From the NCBI GenBank assembly GCA_963921935.1, contig OY998185.1, positions 64,123,717 to 64,187,716 on the forward strand: a stretch of 64,000 nucleotides of DNA. Reading direction: 5' to 3'. Below, piece after piece: positions 35,190 to 46,456 of this stretch. The stretch's first letter is position 1. Each line of letters opens with the position of its first letter. Below the pieces are notes generated by a model. That model was not told the DNA's origin and ran no database searches. It was given only the letters and a program-made list of their open reading frames with translations. The stretch is from Galeruca laticollis. Lineage: Eukaryota > Arthropoda > Insecta > Coleoptera > Chrysomelidae. Position numbers and translations under genes: made by a program.

Positions 35190-36700
35190 ATGATGTACCC
35201 TGACTTTCTGATTTATAATATTAATGTCAAATTTTAACGTCATCCCTTAGTATTGTTCATTATTTCATAGTGAAAATTGTGATTAAAGAATTGTGAATAA
35301 TTGATCATGAATATACTTCATAGTGGTACTTTACCATCACTGAAAATTGTGATAATGGATAATCAATTACGTACAGGGTGTTCCAATAAACAAATAATAA
35401 TTATAGAGAAATAGTTCTTGAGAAAATAGCAACTTAAGAAATGGGCTTGGAAATATATGAAGCCAAGGAAGATCCAAAAATGACGCTACTGAAATTATAG
35501 AATATATTGTAACAAGATAGTGAATTTCTTGAAATGGTTTATTCACAAACAAAGAATACAATTTACAATTTTCTCAAAAACGCCAAATCGTTCAACTTCA
35601 CTTCTACCACTCCTGTCAACTCCCTCTCTCCGCCATCGCAGTTATTTATATAGTCATTTTCTTCCAGAATGTTCTAGAATGACATTTCGAACCCTTCAGA
35701 ATCATCGATCGAACAATCCAGAACATTCTATTGCTGTTCAACCGAACTGACACAGGACAACTCAAAAGGGAAAGCCCTAACCTAAAAACAAAAAGTTCTC
35801 GCCTAGTAATGAAATAGATCTTTTCTGCAGTCGACAATTTCTTGTTGAAGCATCCGAGGATTCTCTCTTTAAAGTTTTGTATTTGGGACAGGATGGCTCC
35901 AATTCCTACATTACAAGCGATTTAAAAATAAATTTTTTTAAATTCCTGAATTGTTTATAATCGTTTTTTTATATGTAAAATGTTTAAATATTTAGTTATC
36001 AGCCAAATGTAGGCTAGTTCAAAGAAGAAACTGCAGATATGGTGAATGAAAGTTTGGTTATCTTTTTTGTGAGATTTCTCTAAGATCAATGACAAAAAGC
36101 ACGTCATCCTCAAGGTTAAAAATGATGATATAATGTACTTTGATAATTGATAATAAAGTTGTAAATAGTTGAAATTAATTATGGGTACTCTCTAGTTTTT
36201 AACCAATACTGTTGCATAGAAAATGCGTTTTTAATGACTAGGTATTATGAAAGTATCATTAATATTCACTTTTAATATTACTAGAGGCAAAAGATCATTA
36301 GTTGATGTATATATGTTTCTAAATAAAATTGTATCAAACAACTTTCCTTGTATATTTAAATAAGTACCGTGGATTAGAGGAATGATAAGATACTTTTTTA
36401 CATTGGAATATTTTTTGAAACACTAAATTTTTCCTAATAATTTGTTTGAACGTCCATCATCTCACAATCCATGTTTGAATACGTTTTTGCATTTAGTTGG
36501 TGAACTTCCTCAGCAAAAATATATTACGAGACAATATTATCAACTCACATTTACATTCAATTTAATCTAATTAAGTAGAATGGCTAGAAATCCTAATTTT
36601 ACTATTTTCTTTATAAAGTGAAGGTTTGTCAAACTACTAATTGATATAATTAGTTATCAAGATCAATATTTTATCATAAAAAATATCTGATACTAACGAA
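35190..36700. other. Noncoding; heat-shock-element-like words near 35666
   Basis: There are two short matches to nGAAnnTTCnnGAAn: GAATGTTCTAGAA at 35667-35679 and a partial one near 35721. A TATA-like TTATTTATATAG lies at 35641. No gene follows, so an LTR or promoter relic is as likely as a live regulatory site. The rest is featureless. Confidence 0.35.
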
Positions 36701-36721
36701 TGTGCTAATAATTCTGTTTTG

Positions 36722-38840
36722 TAGCTAAGGAATATTCTAGTGATTCTATTGAAGCTTGTTTATTTTGCAGCCAAGTAATGTTTAGTGATTCTTTTGTAGT
36801 TTTATTGTTTTGAATCCTAGTAATGTTCTAGCGATTTTGTTGAAGCTTGTTTATTATGTAGCCAAGCAATACTCTATTAATTCTGTTAAAACTCGTTTGT
36901 TTGGTAGTCAAGCAATGTTCTAGTGATTCTGTTGAAGTTAATTTGTTCTGTAGCCAAGAAATGTTCCAGTGATTCTCATGAAGGTTGTTTGTGTTGTAGC
37001 CAAGCAAAGGTCTAGTAACTATCTTGATGCTTGTTTGTTTTGTAGCCAAGTAGTCTCCTACTGATTCTATTGATGCTTGTTTCCTGTGTAGCCAAGCAAT
37101 GTTTAGTGATTCTCTTGACGTTTGATTGTTTTTTAGCCAGGCGATGTTCTAGTGATTCAGTCGAAGCTACCTTGTTTTGTAGCTATTCTATGTTCTAGTG
37201 ATTCTATTGATGCTTGTTTATTCTGTAGCCAGAAACTGTTCTTCTGATTCTTTTGTAGCTAGTTTGTTTTGTAGCCAAAAAATGTTACAGTTATTCTGTT
37301 AAAGATTGTTTATTATGTCGCCAAGCAATGTTCCAATTATTCGATTGTTTAATTTGTAACCGAGCAATGTTATAGTGATTATCTTGATGCTTGTTGATTT
37401 TGTAGACAAGCAATCTTCTAGTAATTCTATTGATGCTTGCCAAATAATATTTTAGTTAGTACCTTGAAGCTTGTTTGTTTTGTAGCCAGGCAATTCTCTC
37501 GTGATTCTCTTGAAGTTTGTTTGTTTTGTAGCCAAGTAAACTTCTAGCGATTCTGTTGAAGCTTGTTTGTATTGTAGCCAAACAATATTCTAGTTATTCT
37601 ATTGAAGGTTGTTTGTTCTGAAGTTTGTTTATTTTGTAGCCAAGCAAAGTTTCAGTGATTCCGTTTTGTAGGTAAGCAACGTTCTATTAATTCTACTGAA
37701 GCTTGTTTGTTTTATAGCCAAGCAATATTCTAGGGATTAAGCTGAAGCTTGTTTGTTTTGTAGCCAAGCAATATTCTAGTGATTATCTTGTAACTTGTTT
37801 GTTTCGTAGCCAAGTAATGTTCTAGTAATTCTCTTGAAGCTTGTTTATTTTGTATCCAAGCAATGTTCTTGTGATTATGTTGAAACTTGTTTGTTTTGTA
37901 GCCAAAGAATCATTACTTTTTAATAAATTAGTTACATACAAAAAATATCTGACACGAACGAAGCTTTCGCAATTCGCTAGTAATTTTGTTGAAGCTTGTT
38001 TGTTTTGTAGCTAACCAATATTCTAGTGATTCTCTTAAAAATTGTTTATGTTGTAGTTTAGCAATATTCTAGTGATTATCTTGAAGCTTGTTCATTTTGT
38101 AGCCAAGAAATGTTCTAGTGATTTTCTTGGGGCCTGTTTGATTTGTAGCAAAGAAATGTTCTAGTGATTCTCTTGAGGTTTGTTTGTTTTGTAGCCAAGC
38201 AATATTCTAGTGATTCAGTTGAAGCTTGTTTGTTTTGTAGCTAAGCAATGTTCTATTGATTATCATGAAGATTGTTTGTTTTTTAGCCAAGCAATATTAT
38301 AGTGATTCAGTTGAAGCTTGTATGTTTTGTAGAAAGCAAATTCTAGTGATTTTCTTGAAGCTTGCTCATTTTGTATCCAAGCAATGTTATAGTGATTCTC
38401 TTGAAGCTCGTTTGTTTTATTTATTTGTAGCCAAGTAATGTTCTACTGATTCTATTGAGGCTTGTTGAGCCAAGCGATGCTCTAGTGATTCTCTTGGAAG
38501 CTTATTTGTTTTGTACCCAAACAATGTTCTAGTGATTCTCTTGAAGATTATTTTGTAGCAAAGCGATTTGCTAGTGATTCTGTTGAAACTGGTCTGTTTT
38601 TTAGCCAAGAAATATTCTAGTGATTCAGTTGTAGCTTGTTTATTTTGTAAGCAAGTAATGTTCTAGTAGTACTGTTGAGGTTTGTTTGTTCTGTAACCAA
38701 GTAATATTCTAGTGATTATGTTGAAGCTTGTTTGCTTTGTAGCCAAGCAATGGTCTAGTGATTCAGTTGTAGCTTGTTTATTTTTTAATCAGGCAATGTT
38801 CTAGTGTTTCTATTGAAGGTTGTGTGTTTTGTAGCCAAAA
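36722..38840. repeat. 46-bp minisatellite, roughly 45 diverged copies
   Basis: The unit is close to GAAGCTTGTTTGTTTTGTAG then CCAAGCAATGTTCTAGTGAT then TCTGTT. It repeats with substitutions and partial units across 2.1 kb, interrupted at about 37908-37975. That interruption (AAAAAATATCTGA.AC.AACGA) resembles the sequence just before the array at 36680-36705, so a block including the array edge was duplicated. Each unit contains a pyrimidine/TTTTGTAG string that resembles a 3' splice site. It lies between two chitin-binding exons. Confidence 0.9.
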
Positions 38841-39007
38841 TAACAGACAGTAGTAGATCAAATCGTGTTAAGTGCGTCGAAATACTTGGTTTGAAACAAA
38901 ATGCTGTCGTAAATAAAATTTTTATGCAAAATTTTTCAAGCAATTTTGAATAAATTTATATATAAGTTGAAAAACGTATATTTTCATTGATTATCTTTTG
39001 GTTCTAG

Positions 39008-39445
39008 GACTACGGTGTCGATACTCAATGTACATCACCGGGAAGATTTTCCGTTGATGGTAATTGTTACGGTTATACCTGGTGCGTTTCGTATAATAAT
39101 ACTGCTTACATAGTAAACAACTTCTCGTGTCCAACAGGAAGACCTTTTAATAGTGCAACAGGCATATGCGATTCTACAATAACTTGTAGTAATTCGACCA
39201 CAACTAGCACAGCAACTACCCCAACGACTACCACAGCAACTACCCCAACGACTACCACAGCAACTACCAGTTCTACCACGTTTCAGTGTCCTGCAGCTGG
39301 GAAATTTAGCGGTAGTACTTGTTATAATTATTATTGGTGCGTTTATTTCAATGGAAACTTTACATTGAATAATTTCTCTTGTCCGACAGGAAGACCTTTC
39401 AATAATGCTACTGGATTATGCGATTCTACTTTGACTTGTTCTTGA
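39008..39445 (+). CDS. Terminal exon with two CBM14 chitin-binding domains
   Basis: The exon begins after a TTGGTTCTAG acceptor in phase 0 (DYGVDTQC...) and encodes 145 residues to a TGA stop. Two chitin-binding domains each have six cysteines, the first spaced C-x11-C-x5-C-x14-C-x12-C-x5-C, with CPTGRPFN repeated in both. They are joined by a Thr/Pro/Ala linker built of repeats of TTTTATTP. The domains are very close to that of the mucin-like protein at 34644-35189, so the two arose by duplication. No signal-peptide exon is convincing between 35190 and 39000. Exon 1 at 30681-30743, also phase 0, could be shared by alternative splicing. A poly(A) signal-like AATAAA is near 39490. Confidence 0.7.
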   Translation, partial: DYGVDTQCTSPGRFSVDGNCYGYTWCVSYNNTAYIVNNFSCPTGRPFNSATGICDSTITCSNSTTTSTATTPTTTTATTPTTTTATTSSTTFQCPAAGKFSGSTCYNYYWCVYFNGNFTLNNFSCPTGRPFNNATGLCDSTLTCS

Positions 39446-39499
39446 ATTAACAACAAATGAACAGATAAACTATGTTACTGATATAAAATAATAAATTCA

Positions 39500-40790
39500 A
39501 TTAAGTCATTGTTTTGTTTTATTTTTTGTGCTAATAATTACGAGCCATTGAATTACAATGTATCTAAGACAAGAACAAAAGGTAGAGTGAACAATTAACC
39601 CAATTTTGATATTTACTGGAATCTTATACAATTATCAACGATTTGGCAACGCGCTTGATATTTATATTGCTCCATCAGGGAGTAAAGGGGAATAAGAAGC
39701 AATTTATTATTTCATTGTCTCTCTTACGTCTCCTACCACTCCGCAATTTTCTAACACACGGTTGTTTGGAGTCTTTTTAAATAGAGATGTAGATATCCAA
39801 CGGTGAACAGTAATGTTACTGGTATGAACATTCAGATTCCAGACAGCTAGACATCTAGGTGGTAGACCTTAATAACGTAGGGATAAGTAAGGGTTGGAAT
39901 GAGCCTCCCAAGGAGGTGATCCTCTCCTTGGACCCTGTGAAATAGGTAAAATGACAACCTCTTCCAACACGTGTTAAGTGAAGTAAATAAAGTAGTGAAG
40001 GAAAAAACTAGAATAGGTTTACAAAAAAAATACATACCTCTATACTCCAGTGGATTCACAAAACAACTGAAAGTCATTAATTTCAAATCACTAACTGACT
40101 AAAAGGGGCAAATCCCCAAACCTTATAGGTATTGAGAAACTATGAGGAACGACAGATCTCCTTACCGTCTCGTTGATCTTCCAACCACAGGCCACCTACT
40201 CCAATTGCTTACCTCCACGATCCAGAAATCGTATGGCAATCAGTGTTACCAATATTTCAAAGATTCACTCGAAGATAGAACATGTACGGAACGAGGAATA
40301 AATATTGGAGCACGCCAGAGTTCACACTGAGCAATTAAGTAGTGTGCGAAAAAGGAACTAAAATACTTACTGTTATTGTGTTGGCTGCATCTACTGTCAT
40401 TAACCTATACTTTAGCAAATGAAAACAAAATATTACCATCATGAATTACTATCGAATGGCTCTGAAATTAAACATATTATCAATGGAAAATAAATATATA
40501 TTAATACAATAACATGAATAGAAAAATAACAATTAGGTAATTACAATAATATTTATTTCAGTGACCATATTGTACATGAACGATGAGTAAATAAATTCAA
40601 CCTCACTGTAATGTAATTGTTCAGTCCAGGACTATGATACTAGTCAAATGACAGCTTAATTTTGATAGGAAATCTTGATTAATGAACGAACAGGTGATGG
40701 TGAAAATAAATATACAGTGTGTGAAAACTGATATCCAGCTTCATTCAATAATCATATTGATCACCGATGATGAAAATAAAATTGTTATTG
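39500..40790. other. No gene seen
   Basis: Intergenic sequence between the chitin-binding exon and the mariner-family element. The stretch near 39840-40330 is less AT-rich and may be old transposon sequence, but I recognise no family. Confidence 0.4.
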
Positions 40791-40795
40791 TATTA

Positions 40796-41325
40796 TACAA
40801 TGTCATCCCCAACGTATGCACCATATGGGAAACATATTTATTAAGGGTTTTTCGACGAAAAGTTATTCTTGATAAAAGTTTGTGCATCCCCTAAAACTAA
40901 AAATGCACCAACAAAATACAGAAAAATACACGTAATGTACGAGGAGCCTTCAAATATTTGATTTTAAGACAAGAGTAGAGTACTCTTATTTTGAAAAATC
41001 TCGGGATATGTTATTCAGAAAAGTTGTTCAGCATCAAAAAATACATCTAGTTTTTTAAATAGACAACATCCTGTATACGACGGTTTATAAAAAAGTTTAT
41101 AGTATTTCAAATGACATAACAAATGTGTTAACCACGGTCAATTTTTCAGAGGAGTAAAATAATTTTCAAATTTTTATTTTTTGTTAACACCGAAAATTAC
41201 TCAAAATTATACAGTTTAATAACAAGAACTTAATATTCAATAATATCAAATCACAAAACATCTAAATAAAATAGGTATTTCGGAACAAACTCATTGATTT
41301 TCTGGAGATTTTCTTGTCCGAAATA
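40796..41325 (+). repeat. Left long inverted repeat of the mariner-family element
   Basis: Shares ATGCACCATATGGGAAACAT and TTGATTTTCTGGAGATTTTC with the right arm in reverse complement. Confidence 0.85.
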
Positions 41326-41465
41326 AGTGTTTTAAGTTGGCTTTGAAACCAAACGTATGTTTGACATTAAGTACGTGACATATTTGCTGAATATTCAATA
41401 CGTAGTTATTGTTATTGCTTATTTTGTTAACGTTTGATAATAAGCACTATTTAAATAATATCAAG

Positions 41466-42519
41466 ATGCTTACAAAAGAAGAAAAAGTTGAGATTATATT
41501 GTTGTGTGGTGAAAATACTCCAAGCAGACAAGTTACAAACATTGTTAATGCCAGGCATCCAAATCGCAATGTAAATCACACTACAATTACCCGTATTTTA
41601 AATAAATTTAAAGAAACAGGCAGTATTAACAACAATTTCAAAAAACCTCACTCAGCTGCAAAAGTATCTAGAGAAGTGGAGGAGGAAGTGTGCTTAAGTG
41701 TTATCGAAAATGGTAAGACATCAATTAAACAAATATCAACATCTCTTGATGTACCTATTACTACCGTACAAAAAATTTTAAGAAGAAATAAATTCAAAGC
41801 TTTCAAACCAAAATTTATAAATACTTTAAAAGAATGGGATTTTATTCCAAGATTTGAGTTTTCCGCATGGTATCAGGGAGAATACGAAGGAAACGCACGG
41901 TTCCCAATAAATATTTCATGGACTGATGAAGCAACATTTACAACTAATGGAACCGTAAGTTCATAGAACTGTAGATGGTGGGCTTTAGAAAACCCTCATT
42001 TCACTATAGAGTGCAAGGACCAATACTCATTCAAGGTAAATGTCTTATGTGGACTGTTAAACAGTACTGTAATTGGTCCCTTCTTCATTGATGGAAACCT
42101 TAATGCCAACCGATATTGGCAATTTTTACAACAAGATTTATTACCAATTTTAAATCAAATGCCGCGTAGACAAAGAGAAAGAATATGGTATCAGCTAGAT
42201 GGAGCTAGTGTTCACTGTAGTGTTGCAATAAGACCATTTTTAAAATGAATCATTCAATGGAAAATGGATAGGACGTTACTCAGAGTATCCAATGCCAGCG
42301 CGCTCACCAGATTTAACCCCAATGGATTTCTTCTTACGGGGTTTATTGAAGAACGAAGTTTACAAACATCGTCCATTTAGGGATAGAGAACATTTAAAAA
42401 ATGTAATTACTAATTGTGTCAGGGCCATTCAACCGGAGCAAATTACGAATGCAGTCAAGGATTGTGTAAGAAGAACCGAACTGTGCATGTTGCGAGATGG
42501 ACATCATACTGAGATGTAA
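41466..42519 (+). pseudogene. Tc1/mariner-type (DD41D-like) transposase, one stop and one frameshift
   Basis: It starts at MLTKEEKVEIILLCGEN with two HTH regions (residues about 1-55, and 85-125 with the TSIKQISTSLDVPITTVQKI helix pair). The catalytic motifs are WTDEATF (first Asp), WYQLDGASVHC (second Asp) and PARSPDLTPMDFF (third Asp). The spacing between the last two is 41-42 residues depending on how the frameshift is placed, which fits the DD41D group of insects. A TAG stop lies at 41964-41966 and a +1 shift near 42245. The catalytic triad is otherwise present, so inactivation is fairly recent. A GSIN..FKKPHSAA segment replaces the usual GRP-type linker. Confidence 0.75.
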
Positions 42520-42567
42520 AATACTTCTTTCGGAAACATGCTTTTGTTTTTAAAGCGAATATAAAAA

Positions 42568-43178
42568 TTATTTTGGACAAGAAAATCTCCAGAAAATCAA
42601 TGAGTTTATTCCGAAATACCTATTTTATTTAGATGTTTTGTGATTTGATATTATTGAATATTAAGTTCTTGTTACTAAACTGTATAATTTTGAGTAATTT
42701 TCGGTGTTAACAAAAAAAATTTGAAAATTATTTTACTCCTCTGAAAAATTGACCGTGGTTAACACATTTATTATGTCATTTGAAATACTATAAACTTTTT
42801 TAATAAACCGTCTTATACAGGATGTTGTCTATTTATCGTTTTAGCAAATAATTTTTTTCGTAGTCTCCATTTAAAAAAATTGGTAAAAAAATAAAACTTC
42901 ACTAAGATGGCCACAACTTCAAAACTAGATGTATTTTTGATGCTGAACAACTTTTCTGAATAACATATCTCGAGATTTTTTAAAATGAGAGTACTTTACT
43001 CTTGTCTTAAAATCAAATATTTGAAGGCTCCTCGTACATTACGTATGTTTTACTGTATTTTGTTGGTGCATGTTTAGTTTTAGGGGATGCACAAACTTTT
43101 ATCAAGAATAACTTTTCGTCGAAAAACCCTTAATAAATAAGTTTCCCATATGGTGCATACTTTGGGGATGACATTGTA
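42568..43178 (-). repeat. Right long inverted repeat of the mariner-family element
   Basis: Reverse complement of the left arm with an extra block of about 85 bases near 42838-42925. Confidence 0.85.
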
Positions 43179-43263
43179 TAAGGCACACGTCATGTTATGC
43201 AGAAATAATCAAAATAAATAGCATTTTATTTGTTTTTCTAATATACCGTGTGAGAAAAAAAAT

Positions 43264-43836
43264 ACTATACCATCTTCAACATTTTCTTCAAATAATGAGG
43301 ACAATTGCTAATAGAAACAGGCCACTCCGTAACTGAGAGGATATCAGTTGTTTCACTGAAGACGAATTTAAGGAGCTCACATCAATTTCAAAAAATAATT
43401 TTCGACAATTATTAGAATTTTGCGATATTGGTGAACAAGGTGGCAATAGAAGAAATGTCAAAAAAAAACATTTGCTCACATTTTTAATCAAATTAAAGCA
43501 TGGAGTTTCAAATATGTTTTTGAAAATATTGTTTAGATATTCTTCCCCACAAGCAGCAAGCCTCATTATTTCTAATGTGAGATTATCTCTTTTACAAAGG
43601 TACGTACTGAATAATATTGGATTTAATTCGATAACAAGAGAAAATTATATAAACAGTCATGTATCCCCTTATACGAATGAACTGTACAATCCCACACTAG
43701 ACATTCCCAAAGCAATAGTTTATATATATTGTACCTACAATAAAATAGAAAACAGCAATAACTTTCGAGTATTGAGGCAATCATACTGTTTCCACAAGAA
43801 TAAACATTTGGTCAAACCAGAGATCATAGTTGCACC
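43264..43836 (+). pseudogene. Harbinger/DDE_Tnp_4-type transposase fragment
   Basis: The reading contains FTEDEFKELTSISKNNFRQL, then HLLTFLIKLKHGVSN, SSPQAASLIISNVRLSLLQR, and a SNNFRVLRQSYCFHKNKHLV stretch followed by KPEIIVAPD. This order (fold, then YIxxxxNF..QR..YS.HK....KP..IV..DG) matches the N-terminal half of DDE_Tnp_4 transposases in Harbinger/ISL2EU-type elements. The normal first catalytic Asp in D.TY is changed (IYCTYNKIE). The frame ends in an (AT)n tract and nothing of the second half is seen. Confidence 0.55.
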
Positions 43837-43837
43837 C

Positions 43838-43841
<4 letters not shown>

Positions 43842-43899
<58 letters not shown>
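43842..43899. repeat. (AT)n microsatellite
   Basis: It breaks the Harbinger-type ORF just after its VAPD residues. Confidence 0.95.
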
Positions 43900-43901
<2 letters not shown>

Positions 43902-44035
43902 AATCAGAAAATTAAAACAGATAATTATTCTGTGGTAATTATCGACCGTACTATTTATACTATTTATATAAGCAAAAGGTGATGATTGTCGGGTATGCGG
44001 TCAGTATAAGAGATAAAACTCTATATTCTCATGCT

Positions 44036-44075
44036 CAATATTTCGCTATTGTTCAATAGCATCATCAGGAGACAC
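44036..44075 (-). ncRNA. Candidate hammerhead-like ribozyme core (weak)
   Basis: On the minus strand CTGATGA (complement of 44062-44068) is followed by T, a 7-bp stem GCTATTG/CAATAGC with a two-base loop, and then GAAA (complement of 44041-44044). This is nearly the CUGAUGA-stem II-GAAA core, with one bulged base. Stem III can be drawn (TATT/AATA), but stem I is weak. Hammerhead motifs are known in Penelope-like elements, which are common in this window. Confidence 0.3.
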
Positions 44076-44308
44076 TACAATGATTAAAATATAAATAAAA
44101 TGACAAAGATAGGAACACAAATACTTACAGATGTTAAGAGTCAGTAAGAGTTGATGTACACCACATTAAGGTACTAACTAGACTAATTGCTAATGATTAA
44201 TTTGTAAAAATGGTTGTGGTGTGAATTGATAAAAACAAGAAACAATTTGAGTTAAAAACAAAACAATGAAATAAATAATCTGAAACGTATGAATAACTGG
44301 GGTGACAA

Positions 44309-44315
<7 letters not shown>

Positions 44316-44375
<60 letters not shown>
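44316..44375. repeat. (AT)n microsatellite
   Basis: About 30 AT units between noncoding flanks. Confidence 0.95.
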
Positions 44376-44377
<2 letters not shown>

Positions 44378-44399
44378 TCCACGTTTCAGGAGACAAATT

Positions 44400-45050
44400 T
44401 ATTAGAATTATAACTATTGTACGTATACAATTTTTATTTTTTTTAAATTCAATTTAGATAAATAGAGTGTATACTATTTACGTAAATGTTATAGGGCGCC
44501 AACTTACCATTAATAGGCAAGTAAAATTTAATAAAAATTATTCAGACCTTATTGAAATTACCATAAAAAAAATATCAAAATATATTTGCTCCGGCTCTAT
44601 ACAAAATGTCTTATTTACAGGGAGTCAGTTCTTAAAAAAAATGGCAGTACTAAATTCTGTCTTTTGTTTTTTTTCTTTTTTTTTAATTAAATTCAAATTT
44701 GTTACAATTTTACAATTATATATTTATGTTTTAAAATTCTAATTAAAGAAACACCCTGTATTGTAATTTCTTTTGTTTATCCGAAATTTATTATATTCAA
44801 TCTTTTTACTACTTTAATCTCAGTTTATTAATTAAATCTCTTACCTTTTGATATACAGGAACTGCTTCTTTTTGTATCCCTCAAACAAAGATCTTTGTTT
44901 CTGGATTTTCCTTTTCTATGTTAGGACTACCTTATAAGAAAATATATTAATTTAAGATCTACAAGAACATTCAATGTCTTATGATAAAAATAAACTTCTG
45001 CAATATACACTATTTGAGAATTTTGATAACAATTAACCAGACCTTTTAAA
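44400..45050. other. No gene seen
   Basis: AT-rich with homopolymer runs; open frames are short and without motifs. Confidence 0.5.
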
Positions 45051-45054
45051 ATGA

Positions 45055-45305
45055 TTCTCTTCTTTCTTCCAATTCTTATAAACGAGTTCTATATGTATAT
45101 AAATTTCTCCTCAAATCAATCTCTTCCGTCTTCCAACTCTTATAAACGTGTTCTATATGTATACAAATCTATTTTCAAATTAATCTCTTCTGTCCTCCAA
45201 CTCCCACAAACGTGCTCTATATGTATATAAATCTCACCTCAAATCAATCCCTTCTGTCTTCCAATTCTTATAAACGTGCTCCACATGTACGAGTATATAA
45301 ATTTC
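45055..45305. repeat. ~64-bp tandem repeat, four copies
   Basis: The word CTTATAAACG (CCCACAAACG in one unit) recurs at about 45075, 45139, 45203 and 45267, each followed by a TCTATATGTATA-like stretch and preceded by TCTTC..TC.TCCAA. Confidence 0.85.
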
Positions 45306-46392
45306 TTCGATTATTCCAAAATATCCATCTGAATTGTCAATTACAATGTTTTAATTTTTAATTATCACTCCTTATATTAGCCAGTTAAATCCAATGCAAT
45401 CAACTTTTTAACATTTCAAAAGTCCCAACTGCCTTAATATATCCTTTTTTATCTTCTCAAAAAATTTTTATTTTTCTTAACCGTCAAAAATATGTACCTA
45501 GTTTTTCTATTCAACCAACTCCATCCTAACTTAGCTACCTAAATTTTAAAGGATTGTTTGCAAACATTTCTATTTTAATAAATGTCATTTACTGTCAAAT
45601 CCTAAAATATCATAAACATTCTTACGTAATTCTATAAATGATACTTTCATCCCTCTGCAAAACTAACAGCCAAACAGAACTATGTGACGGTAAAAATCCT
45701 GGAGGTTCACTCAATATCTGCATAGCTTTGTACATATCACATGGAGAATATAATTGGATAAATAGACAAGTCGTTATCATCTACATTCGACAAGCAGCGA
45801 CACAGTTCGTCCTCCATTCTCACACGTTAGATCCATCTATCGACAAATAACACGCTGTATACTTCATTCTCTACTGACATTCATAATAAAACATACCACA
45901 AAATTTTACGATACAATGAAATTATAAAAATATGGAAAGTATATTGTGACAAATCTTTCAGAAGTAGTTTGTGTACGTAATATAAACTATAAATTGGTAG
46001 ACAAGAGCTGACAGAGCAAATGCGACATTTACAAGACGTATGAATGAACTTATTGATAAAAATGTAGAAAATGTTGAACAAAATATATCAATATTGGATT
46101 TTATTCAATGGAAATTAACTGATAAAATATTAATAACGCGATTGTACTGAATCTACCATTTTGTTTTCAAATGATAATAATTTTTTAGCTAACATAATTC
46201 TTATTTCTGATTGGCGAAGACTTGTGTAAGACGTTAGCGCGAGTTTCATAGCTTTGTGTAGGACCTACACTAACAAATTTCTCATCACAATCAGAAATAT
46301 TGTGTTTCTCAAATACAACTTCCACTTAAGTAATTAAATATAAAATGTATTATCAACACATGTCACTACCATGGTGGGACAACCTGTATGTG

Positions 46393-46456
<64 letters not shown>

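Larger units (their letters stand above)
40796..43178 (+). mobile_element. mariner-family element with very long inverted repeats
   Basis: The ends are TACAATGTCATCCCC and its mirror GGGGATGACATTGTA, each flanked by TA. The inverted arms extend inward about 530 bases on the left (40796-41325) and 611 on the right (42568-43178). The right arm has an extra ~85-bp block near 42838-42925. The arms enclose a transposase gene on the plus strand. Tc1/mariner elements usually have TIRs under about 100-250 bp, so these arms are unusually long. Confidence 0.8.

Noticed and set aside
36060..36110. MVNESLVIFF followed by GTGAG as a signal exon for the 39008 exon
   Set aside because: Too short and weakly hydrophobic for a signal peptide, with a non-typical donor.
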